From contig JAAFJP010000050.1 in NCBI GenBank assembly GCA_013298125.1, positions 1 through 32,090 of the forward strand: a stretch of DNA of 32,090 bases, written 5' to 3'. The translations under genes and the position numbers were made by a program. This document shows positions 1-5,914 of this stretch, piece by piece. The number at the start of each line of letters is the position of its first letter. The first letter of the stretch is position 1. The stretch is from Cytophagales bacterium. GTDB lineage: Bacteria > Bacteroidota > Bacteroidia > Cytophagales > Spirosomataceae. The notes under the pieces are model-generated. The model did no database searches, was not told the origin of the DNA, and saw only the letters and a program-made list of their open reading frames with translations.

Positions 1-117
1 GAAATATTAACCAATGCAGTAGAAGAAATCTTAAATCAAGTAGGTTCAAAATTCAAAATTGACTTTAACGAAATCAAACATTTTACACAATTCAAAACGT
101 CGTTTAAATTTGAATGA
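1..117 (+). CDS. C-terminal end of an unidentified protein (partial)
   Basis: Frame 1 is open from the first base of the window to a TGA at 115-117 and gives 38 residues ending in FKTSFKFE. The segment is Lys/Phe/Asn-rich with no recognisable motif. It converges on the AddB-like gene, whose stop codon lies 23 bases further on. The gene start is outside the window. The frame could be spurious, but being open to the left edge and stopping just before a convergent gene favours a real gene end. No function can be assigned. Confidence 0.5.
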   Translation, partial: EILTNAVEEILNQVGSKFKIDFNEIKHFTQFKTSFKFE

Positions 118-140
118 CTACTTACTTCTCAATTAAGAAA

Positions 141-3100
141 TCAACGCCCACAAATCCGCCGATAATCGCAATACACACAATTTTCAACATCCTTCCGCTT
201 CTCAAAAGGCTTTTCTGGATTGAGTAAATCTTGGACGAATGCTTGCAGATATTGCTCTGATTCATGGAGGAAATCAAAGATGGTTTCGCCTTCATGGAAG
301 GAAATATTTTGTTGCAAAAGCCCTTCTTCAATATTTCGGAATGAATAAATCCCTGAGCTGACGGTGTTTTCGGTTTCGTCTAATTTTATGCCTCTGATGG
401 TCAAGCCCTTGGAGGAAACCATTTGCTTCAAAACCATGTATTTGTACAACCACAATTGTCGGAATTTATCTTTGTCTTTATCCGTCAAAAGTGTTTCGGC
501 AAGGTCTTCTGCATTGATTTTCAGGTCTTTGGCTTCTACTTTTCCAGTTTTGTAATCAATTACACGTACATGACTTCCGCCCGTTCTGTCCATTCTGTCA
601 ATACGTCCTGCAAATTTTACGGGTATCATTTTGTTATTGACATCCACCATAAATTGTACTTTTAAGGTCTTCTCAACGTCTAATAATTCAAGTGGGAATA
701 TCTCATTTTTGAGTTGATAAGTCAAAAATTTCTTCACTATTGTCTCTCCAACTTGATACAAAACATAGTTCATTCCTTCCTCCGCCCGCAAGCCCATGTT
801 GGTTTCTTTGAAGGCTTGTTTAAGGTAAGAATCTATGTTTTCTAAAACCTTTTCCAAATCTTCTTTTTCTACCACACCGCCATTTTCTACAAACTCTTTA
901 TCAATGTTTTCAAAGGTTTTATGAATCCAGTTTCCGAAGGTATCGACCCCAATTTTTTCTTCCACAACTTCCTCCTCCGCAATACCCGCAATCCTACTAA
1001 AATAGTATTTCAACGAACAATCCAAATACTGGTTCATGTGAGACGGGAAGATGCCTTTTTCGGTAATTTCTTTTTCGATAAAATCTAAAATATCCTCCGT
1101 TTTATGAATTTCTAATTTGGCTTCGTCTTGCTTTTCTTCATCACCCGCAATAAACTTCACGACGGGATAAGTCAGCGTAATATTAGGGTTCATTTTTGCC
1201 AATTCATGCTCAATTTGCAAAATAAAGCGACTTTTCTCGCCCGCCCCATACGTATCTGAGGGCAATACGTGAACTAAAACCACCTCTTTGGCACGTTGCA
1301 AAAGCCTAAAAAAGTGATACGCCATCACCGAATCTGCGTGATTGTGAGTCGGCAAATTGAACTGTGGGTCGGTCAAAGCATCAAACGGAATTAGCGTGTT
1401 TTGTCGTTTGCCTTGGGGCAAAGTTCCTTCGTTTACGGACAAAATTATCACCTTTTCAAAGTCCAAAGTACGGGTTTCTAACATTCCCATTATTTGCAAA
1501 CTTTCCTCGGTTTCCGACTCAAAAGGTATCTTGGTTTGCTTAATAAATTCATAAAGAAAAGTCTTGAAACTCCGCATCGTTACGGTGTCTTTTCGTTCTT
1601 CCAAAATGCCTTCCATGCGTTGCAAAATCAAGTAGAATTGATACAAATATTCCGTCTCAATCGCATCTTGATTTTCTTTATAAACGTCTCTTAATGAATC
1701 AATTAATTCATAAAAACACTTGATAGCGTTCTGTGGTTTGTTATTCCAATGTTTGAAAATTATCGCAAACATCGGGTCATCATTTGAGAGTTCTGCAAGG
1801 TCTTTTGAACTTAGGAAAACACGATTTCTGTCGGTGATTTCTTGGAGGGTTTTTCGGATGGGGTTGAGAACCTCACCCCCGACCCCTCTCCGATGGAGAG
1901 GGGAGTTTTCTTCCGCAAGTTCATCCTCTAATGTCGGACGAATGCTCCCCTTCTTAGAAGGAGAGGGGGCTGGGGCGACCGACGCTTCGGGGTGAGGTTG
2001 TTCTGTCTTATTCTTTAAATAATATAAAATCGTTTTTAAAACTTCATTATGATTATCAATAACCTCCTCATTTTTAAACCTCAAAACTCTAAAACCTGCT
2101 TCATTTAGTTCTAAGGTTCTATATTCATCATATTTTGGATTGTCATTTATTTGATGGATTTCTCCGTCGAGTTCTATGATTAGGTTTGTATCAATATTGA
2201 TAAAATCGACTATATAACCCAAAACAGCGTGTTGTCTTCTAAATTTATAGTCTTCTAATTGCTTTCCTCTCAAAAATTGCCATAATTTTTCCTCCGATTT
2301 AGTTGGATTTTTACGATTTTCTCTTGCAGGTGGTTTTAAATTTTTCCATGTTTGGGCATCTGTTGTGTGGAAGTTTGCAAGTTTTTCAACCTCACCCCCG
2401 ACCCCTCTCCTGCTGAGAGGGGAGAGTTCGTCCGAAGAATCTTGTGGTAGATTATTAATCTCTCTCCTGCTGAGAGGGGAGTATTCATCCGCAAGTTCGT
2501 CCTCGAATGTCGGACGAATACTCCCCCTCTCAGAAGGAGAGGGGGTTGGGAGGTGAGGTTCTTGTGGGTCTCCTTGATAATTCATCAACTCCCACCGCCT
2601 CAAAAACGGATGATTCAAAACTTTCACCACCTGTCGATGCGAAAATTTGGGAACCTTCACCGTCCCGCCCTCTTCGGTTTTAAATTCTACCAAATTTCTT
2701 TGTAATTCAAACAAAGAGTCAATCAACGTAAATAATTGAGAATTCCGAAGCGAAAGCCCCATCGTGATATTAAATTCCTTCACTGATTCATCCAAAGAAT
2801 TCATCACGGGAACGAGTAGATTTTCATCTCCGAGGACGATAGCAGTCTGAGGTGCTTGGCTTTTGGCTGTCGGCTTTTGGCTGTCGGCAATCGGCTGTTG
2901 GCTGCCAATTTCATCACTCTTTCCGCTTTCTCCTTCCTCCCTTTCTCCCTTCTTCCCTTTCTCCTTACCTCCCCAACCTCGATAAATATGCCCCGCCACC
3001 TTCGCCTGAATACTCGCATTCGATACACCAATAATTTGAACATTTTTATGACCTTTCAACAACTCGTCCGTTTCCCACGTCCATTCGTTGTTGAAAAGGG

Positions 3101-3893
3101 GCGTGATGCCGTTTTTATCATCGCCGTTTTTATAATATTTCAACCAATCCCCTGCCTTTTGGTCTTTATTTTTAATGAAGTAAGTATCTGAATCCCAGAG
3201 AGTTTCGCAGAGATTTTTATTTTTAAGTAACGTTCTAATAATTCGTTCTTCGGCATCACTGAGGGCATTGAAGCCTACGAAATAGTATTTGTTGTGGCGG
3301 TTTTTATCTAAGATATATTTGTCCACATTCTCCGCCAAATCACGATACGCCATTCCACGATAGACTAATCCTTTGTCAGTCAGTCGATTACGGAGATTTT
3401 GATAAACCGTATGGATATTCTCAAATAACTTAAAATATCGGTCAGTACGGTCAGTTTTGAGGTTTCTATCTTTCTGAGATTCACCCAATTGCATCTGCCA
3501 ACGCTCCAACGCTTTCGCCTCCGACATATACGAAAAAAGGGCTTTGGCATCGACTAAATATTGGTCAATTTTATCAAAATCATTCAAGAGCGTACTCGCC
3601 CAAGTCATAAACCGTTCAAAGACAACATTTGGGTCAATTTCTTTGAAAACATCATATAATTCAAAGAGCAAAGCCACAGGGTCAATCTGCCGAAGACCCG
3701 TCATTTCCATCACAAAATCATCCACCGCCAGTACATCAGGAGCAAGGAAAGGCACATCCGAAAGTCGAGCAAGGGCTTGTTTGAAATACAAAACTCCACG
3801 CCGAGACGGAAGCACAATGCAAGTCTTAGATAACTGATTATGAGTATGTTGTGAATAAATATGTTGAGCCGAACGGTCTAAGAAGGTTTGCAT
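141..3893 (-). CDS. AddB-like PD-(D/E)XK exonuclease/helicase subunit with an in-frame DUF559 insertion
   Basis: This 1250-residue protein begins with an AddB/RecB-type pattern (IVLPSRRGVLYFKQAL, residues 26-41). It ends with a RecB-type nuclease domain: RIDRMD, then VIDYKTGK with the catalytic Asp near residue 1113. Cysteines at about 1239, 1242 and 1248 (CVYCDYRRIC), plus an upstream Cys in YLDCSLKYYF, match the 4Fe-4S staple of AddB nucleases. The family role is double-strand break end-processing with an AddA helicase, which is not in this window. Residues ~445-675 are foreign to the family: two Pro/Ser/Gly-rich repeat peptides flank a DUF559 endonuclease domain (~510-625). Residues ~305-347 are a second low-complexity insert (Lys/Glu/Gly-rich, then a Ser/Gln/Pro/Lys repeat). 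From memory, Bacteroidota relatives are roughly 950-1000 residues, so the inserts explain most of the excess. The frame stays open throughout. Start ATG 3891-3893. Confidence 0.88.
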   Translation of the reverse strand: MQTFLDRSAQHIYSQHTHNQLSKTCIVLPSRRGVLYFKQALARLSDVPFLAPDVLAVDDFVMEMTGLRQIDPVALLFELYDVFKEIDPNVVFERFMTWASTLLNDFDKIDQYLVDAKALFSYMSEAKALERWQMQLGESQKDRNLKTDRTDRYFKLFENIHTVYQNLRNRLTDKGLVYRGMAYRDLAENVDKYILDKNRHNKYYFVGFNALSDAEERIIRTLLKNKNLCETLWDSDTYFIKNKDQKAGDWLKYYKNGDDKNGITPLFNNEWTWETDELLKGHKNVQIIGVSNASIQAKVAGHIYRGWGGKEKGKKGEREEGESGKSDEIGSQQPIADSQKPTAKSQAPQTAIVLGDENLLVPVMNSLDESVKEFNITMGLSLRNSQLFTLIDSLFELQRNLVEFKTEEGGTVKVPKFSHRQVVKVLNHPFLRRWELMNYQGDPQEPHLPTPSPSERGSIRPTFEDELADEYSPLSRREINNLPQDSSDELSPLSRRGVGGEVEKLANFHTTDAQTWKNLKPPARENRKNPTKSEEKLWQFLRGKQLEDYKFRRQHAVLGYIVDFINIDTNLIIELDGEIHQINDNPKYDEYRTLELNEAGFRVLRFKNEEVIDNHNEVLKTILYYLKNKTEQPHPEASVAPAPSPSKKGSIRPTLEDELAEENSPLHRRGVGGEVLNPIRKTLQEITDRNRVFLSSKDLAELSNDDPMFAIIFKHWNNKPQNAIKCFYELIDSLRDVYKENQDAIETEYLYQFYLILQRMEGILEERKDTVTMRSFKTFLYEFIKQTKIPFESETEESLQIMGMLETRTLDFEKVIILSVNEGTLPQGKRQNTLIPFDALTDPQFNLPTHNHADSVMAYHFFRLLQRAKEVVLVHVLPSDTYGAGEKSRFILQIEHELAKMNPNITLTYPVVKFIAGDEEKQDEAKLEIHKTEDILDFIEKEITEKGIFPSHMNQYLDCSLKYYFSRIAGIAEEEVVEEKIGVDTFGNWIHKTFENIDKEFVENGGVVEKEDLEKVLENIDSYLKQAFKETNMGLRAEEGMNYVLYQVGETIVKKFLTYQLKNEIFPLELLDVEKTLKVQFMVDVNNKMIPVKFAGRIDRMDRTGGSHVRVIDYKTGKVEAKDLKINAEDLAETLLTDKDKDKFRQLWLYKYMVLKQMVSSKGLTIRGIKLDETENTVSSGIYSFRNIEEGLLQQNISFHEGETIFDFLHESEQYLQAFVQDLLNPEKPFEKRKDVENCVYCDYRRICGR
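1869..1999. repeat. Palindromic CCTCACCCC/GGGGTGAGG repeat, copy A
   Basis: A 131-bp GC-rich dyad whose outer arms are AACCTCACCCC and GGGGTGAGGTT. Inner complementary blocks are CCCCTCTCC and GGAGAGGGG. A central block contains TTCATCCTCTAATGTCGGACG. On the minus strand it is translated as a Pro/Ser-rich peptide with GSIRPTLEDELAEENSPL and RRGVGGEV. The same reading frame is used by copy B. Confidence 0.85.
2388..2560. repeat. Palindromic CCTCACCCC/GGTGAGG repeat, copy B
   Basis: A 173-bp relative of the repeat at 1869-1999, in the same orientation. It is 42 bp (14 codons) longer because the CTCTCCTGCTGAGAGGGGAG block occurs twice (about 2404-2423 and 2462-2481). Translated on the minus strand it gives GSIRPTFEDELADEYSPLSR and SPLSRRGVGGEV. 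These are near-identical to the peptide from copy A. Confidence 0.85.
2850..2975. repeat. Low-complexity repeats translated inside the AddB-like protein
   Basis: Two adjacent word-repeats interrupt the AddB-like coding sequence without breaking its frame. At about 2855-2905 the plus strand repeats GGCTTTTGGCTGTCGG with variants, read on the minus strand as SQQPIADSQKPTAKSQAP. At about 2915-2970 a CTTTCTCCTTCCTCCC-type pyrimidine tract is read as a Lys/Glu/Gly-rich stretch. Neither resembles the surrounding family sequence. Confidence 0.7.
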
Positions 3894-3956
3894 TTAAAGG
3901 GGAATTATTGAAGTTTAAATTATTGATTTGTTGAATTGCTATTGGAATAAAAATAC

Positions 3957-3983
3957 AAAAAGCAACCTTTGAGATTGCTTTTT
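3957..3983 (-). terminator. Terminator downstream of the hicB-like gene
   Basis: AAAAAGCAA and TTGCTTTTT form a 9-bp stem around a 9-base loop, starting 24 bases past the hicB-like stop codon. On the minus strand the stem is followed by a U-rich run. It also separates hicB from the AddB-like gene. Confidence 0.6.
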
Positions 3984-4006
3984 AAAAATATTTGAATCGT
4001 AAATTT

Positions 4007-4180
4007 CTATATAGTTTCATCATCATTCATCGTTTCAACATAAGGCTCAATTGCCTCACGAATATTAGTCTGTGCTTCTTCAAAGGTATCACCCTGCGAA
4101 TGACAACCTTTCAGCTCTGGACAATAGGCGAAATACCCATGTTCATCTTTTTGAAATAAAATATTGAATTTATAACTCAT
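4007..4180 (-). CDS. HicB-like antitoxin-family small protein (orphan)
   Basis: A 57-residue protein, MSYKFNILFQKDEHGYFAYC..., continuing PELKGCHSQGDTFEEAQTNI and ending in REAIEPYVETMNDDETI. The pattern EDGYFAYCPELxGCxSQGDTxEEAxxNIxEAI is the N-terminal partial RNase H-like domain typical of HicB antitoxins and stand-alone HicB-like proteins. HicB antitoxins normally also carry a DNA-binding domain and pair with a ~60-residue HicA toxin. Both are absent here: upstream of the ATG (4178-4180) only about 107 bases separate it from the miaE stop codon, with no HicA-like frame. The gene has its own terminator (3957-3983) and sits inside an inverted repeat (3918-4278). It may therefore be a solitary remnant or a small mobile cassette. 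The role is inferred from family resemblance only. Confidence 0.75.
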   Translation of the reverse strand: MSYKFNILFQKDEHGYFAYCPELKGCHSQGDTFEEAQTNIREAIEPYVETMNDDETI

Positions 4181-4287
4181 ATGTTTTGATTTTGTGTAGG
4201 TAAAAATACAAAAAACTTATGATGGCACTGAAAAATACACAAACTAATTTAAAACAATAATTCAACAACTCAATAATTCAACAATTA

Positions 4288-4905
4288 TCAATGAACCCTA
4301 TCACCCCTAACTTCAAGGTTTTCAATCACTTGGGCTTCAATCTCTAACCATTCAGCCCAGCGTTTTTTTACGTATTCTGTCGATAAATATTTTTTGGCAA
4401 GGTCAATGAAATTTACGTAATGCCCCGCTTCTGAAATCATCAATTCGTGATAAAATTCTCGTAAATTTTCATCTGAAATTTCTTGGGATAAAATCCTGAA
4501 ACGTTCGCAACTACGAGCTTCGATGAGGGCATTCATAAAAAGTCTTTCGCCCAATTGTTCATCACGAGTACCTCCATGCTTCATGGCGGCGTATAGTTGG
4601 TGTACGTACTCATCTCTGCGAGGATTTCCGAACTTGATTCCACGAGCATCCATTTCTTTCAAAACCATTCTGAAATGAGCCCATTCTTCGGACACCACAG
4701 GCATCAAAACCTCTCTAAGTTTCTCTTTTTCAGGGAATTGGATAATCAACGATATACACGAAGAAGCCGCCTTTTGTTCACAATAGGCATGGTCAACCAA
4801 GATTTCTCCAATATTTTTTTCTGCCACATTTACCCAACGTGGGTCAGTTGGGAGTTTTAAGCCTAACATGGTTTTAGTGGCGTTATTTCTCTGTTCTGTG
4901 TTCAT
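4288..4905 (-). CDS. miaE: tRNA 2-methylthio-N6-isopentenyladenosine-37 hydroxylase
   Basis: This 205-residue protein matches MiaE, a non-heme diiron monooxygenase that hydroxylates ms2i6A at tRNA position 37. Recognisable segments in order are VDHAYCEQKAAS (about 38-48), EEWAHFRMVL (73-82), ALIEARSCERF (126-136) and SEAGHYVNF (159-167). They supply the Glu and ExxH ligands of a ferritin-like four-helix diiron site. Length is normal for the family. It is expected to be cytosolic and to act after MiaA and MiaB, neither of which is here. The TGA stop (4288-4290) abuts a TTGTTGAATTATTG-type repeat arm. Upstream, a 35-base repeat arm (4926-4960) begins 20 bases before the ATG. A TAAATTTG box at 5047-5054 could be its promoter. 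Confidence 0.92.
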   Translation of the reverse strand: MNTEQRNNATKTMLGLKLPTDPRWVNVAEKNIGEILVDHAYCEQKAASSCISLIIQFPEKEKLREVLMPVVSEEWAHFRMVLKEMDARGIKFGNPRRDEYVHQLYAAMKHGGTRDEQLGERLFMNALIEARSCERFRILSQEISDENLREFYHELMISEAGHYVNFIDLAKKYLSTEYVKKRWAEWLEIEAQVIENLEVRGDRVH

Positions 4906-4925
4906 TTTTTTGATAAAAAGTCTTG

Positions 4926-4960
4926 TAAGTAGTGATTAGTAAATAGTGATTGGTGATTAG
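4926..4960. repeat. GTGATTAGTAAATAGTGATT repeat, arm 1
   Basis: A 35-base word-repeat identical to 12645-12679. It matches the reverse complement of 5168-5202 at 32 of 35 positions. It lies 20 bases upstream of the miaE start, and the 12645 copy lies 21 bases upstream of rbfA, in the same orientation relative to the gene. Confidence 0.85.
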
Positions 4961-5046
4961 TAGTTGGAGTACTATATCAGTAACCTCCTAAACAAAATCA
5001 AAACCTCAATTAACATATCAACAGCTACTTAAATTATGACACTACA

Positions 5047-5054
5047 AATTTATC
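5047..5054 (-). promoter_or_regulatory. Candidate -7 box for miaE
   Basis: The minus strand reads TAAATTTG, an exact match to the Bacteroidota -7 consensus TAnnTTTG, about 140 bases upstream of miaE. No clear -33 TTG element was found at the usual 19-base spacing, so support is limited. The rest of 4961-5167 holds nothing else recognisable. Confidence 0.35.
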
Positions 5055-5167
5055 ATTTTTGTTTCAAGAATCTTTTACTATATTTCGAAATAAAAAAATA
5101 AGAAACTAATACGATCTAAACAAGGTTTTGGTTTTTGAAAATAATTGGTAATCGGTCGTTTGACATA

Positions 5168-5202
5168 CTAATCGCCAATCACTATTCACTAATCACCACT
5201 TA
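5168..5202. repeat. GTGATTAGT repeat, inverted arm 2
   Basis: The reverse complement of this segment matches 4926-4960 at 32 of 35 bases, so the two form a large inverted repeat around a ~207-base spacer. The spacer is the divergent promoter region of miaE and the deaminase-like gene. The arm ends 10 bases before the deaminase ATG. It can be read in frame as an N-terminal extension of that gene, but this is probably not translated. Confidence 0.8.
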
Positions 5203-5212
5203 TAAACATACC

Positions 5213-5914
5213 ATGAGAACTTTCTTTGCTTCCATTTTACTCATTTCGAGTTTTTCTGTAACAGCCCAATTCTCTGATTCTCTGTTTGTTACGCCCTCTA
5301 ATCGAGGAGAATTGATGCAGAGATTAATGAGTATTCCCTGTGGGATTCATGCTACGGATAACGTAAAAACGATTTGCCAGAAATTAGAAAAATTCTTGAT
5401 TTCCTATAAGAATGACCCTAATTTCCCCGATGATAAATTTGCAAAAGCTGCCAATTGGCAAGCCTTAAAATCCGTAAAAATGGGTGGATATGGCATTGGG
5501 GCAGTTATTTACGAAAACAAAACTCGTAAGATTCTTCACGCTGCCCACAATTCGCAAATGACAAAACTGAGGTCGGATTTACACGGTGAGATGACCCTTT
5601 TGAATGAATTTGAGGATAATCCTAAAAATAAAAAATATCGGAATAAATACGTCTGTAAAGAAGGATTGACCATTTTTAGTTCGGCTGAACCCTGTCCGAT
5701 GTGCTTTATTAGAATTGCAACGGTGGGCGTTGATACTAAATTTTGTACCGCTGGACCAGACGATGGCATGACGCAACGAGTGCAATGTTTGCCTCCCTAT
5801 TGGCGAGACTTAGCCTCAAAACATAAGTGCGAAAAAGCTCAATCTTCACCCGTTATGCAAATGATTTCTCACGTACTTTTTTATTCGTATATGCTTGATA
5901 ATCGTCACGTTTAG
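5213..5914 (+). CDS. Exported cytidine/deoxycytidylate deaminase-fold protein
   Basis: From the ATG at 5213 the protein has 233 residues. It opens with a Sec signal peptide (MRTFFASILLISSFSVTA, cleavage before Q19). An upstream in-frame ATG at 5135 would add 26 residues translated from the repeat arm and bury the signal peptide, so 5213 is preferred. The mature part has a zinc-deaminase signature: H124-G-E126 (proton shuttle) and P160-C161-P-M-C164. Spacing fits the CMP/dCMP deaminase superfamily. These enzymes are normally cytosolic, so an exported member is unusual, and the substrate cannot be inferred. Possibilities are extracellular nucleoside salvage or a deaminase effector. Additional Cys residues are present (C43, C55, C148, C178, C192, C206). 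Its TAG overlaps the convergent porin stop by 4 bases. Confidence 0.8.
   Translation: MRTFFASILLISSFSVTAQFSDSLFVTPSNRGELMQRLMSIPCGIHATDNVKTICQKLEKFLISYKNDPNFPDDKFAKAANWQALKSVKMGGYGIGAVIYENKTRKILHAAHNSQMTKLRSDLHGEMTLLNEFEDNPKNKKYRNKYVCKEGLTIFSSAEPCPMCFIRIATVGVDTKFCTAGPDDGMTQRVQCLPPYWRDLASKHKCEKAQSSPVMQMISHVLFYSYMLDNRHV

Larger units (their letters stand above)
1869..2560 (-). mobile_element. Composite palindromic element carrying a DUF559 nuclease module inside the AddB-like gene
   Basis: Two copies of a GC-rich palindromic repeat (1869-1999 and 2388-2560) lie in the same orientation. Each starts AACCTCACCCCCGACCCC and ends GGTGAGGTT. They flank about 390 bases encoding a DUF559 domain. The module, read on the minus strand in the host frame, shows NLKPPARENRKNPTKSEEKL, FRRQHAVLGYIVDF, LIIELDGEIH and GFRVLRFKNEEV. 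These are the conserved DUF559 (Vsr-like PD-(D/E)XK) segments, with the acidic residues of YIVDF and IELDGE intact. The insert contains no methionine, so it has no ATG start of its own. Corresponding starts of the two copies are 519 bases apart and their ends 561 apart, both multiples of three. No target duplication was recognised. Confidence 0.8.
3918..4278. repeat. 20-bp inverted repeat bracketing the hicB-like gene
   Basis: The arms 3918-3937 and 4259-4278 match at 19 of 20 positions when one is reverse-complemented (AATTATTGATTTGTTGAATT against AATTATTGAGTTGTTGAATT). Looser TTATTGAA-like words extend both arms. They enclose the small hicB-like gene and its terminator. The outer edge of the right arm reaches the miaE stop codon, and the left arm ends within about 10-25 bases of the AddB-like start. 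Confidence 0.65.

Noticed and set aside
1720-2556. Plus-strand frames opposite the DUF559 element
   Set aside because: They are antisense readings of the palindromic repeats (SPPTPLRWRGE-type strings). The minus-strand frame is continuous with the AddB-like protein and explains the region.
2852-3043. Possible tandem-repeat surface protein on either strand
   Set aside because: The repeated words are a low-complexity insert within the AddB-like gene; no start, stop or signal peptide supports a separate gene.
4961-5167. tRNA or structured RNA in the miaE/deaminase divergent gap
   Set aside because: No cloverleaf, CCA end or conserved T-arm is visible. The only structure is the flanking inverted repeat.
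5135-5212. Upstream in-frame start for the deaminase-like protein
   Set aside because: It would translate a repeat arm as 26 residues before a clear signal peptide and prevent normal export. The ATG at 5213 fits better.
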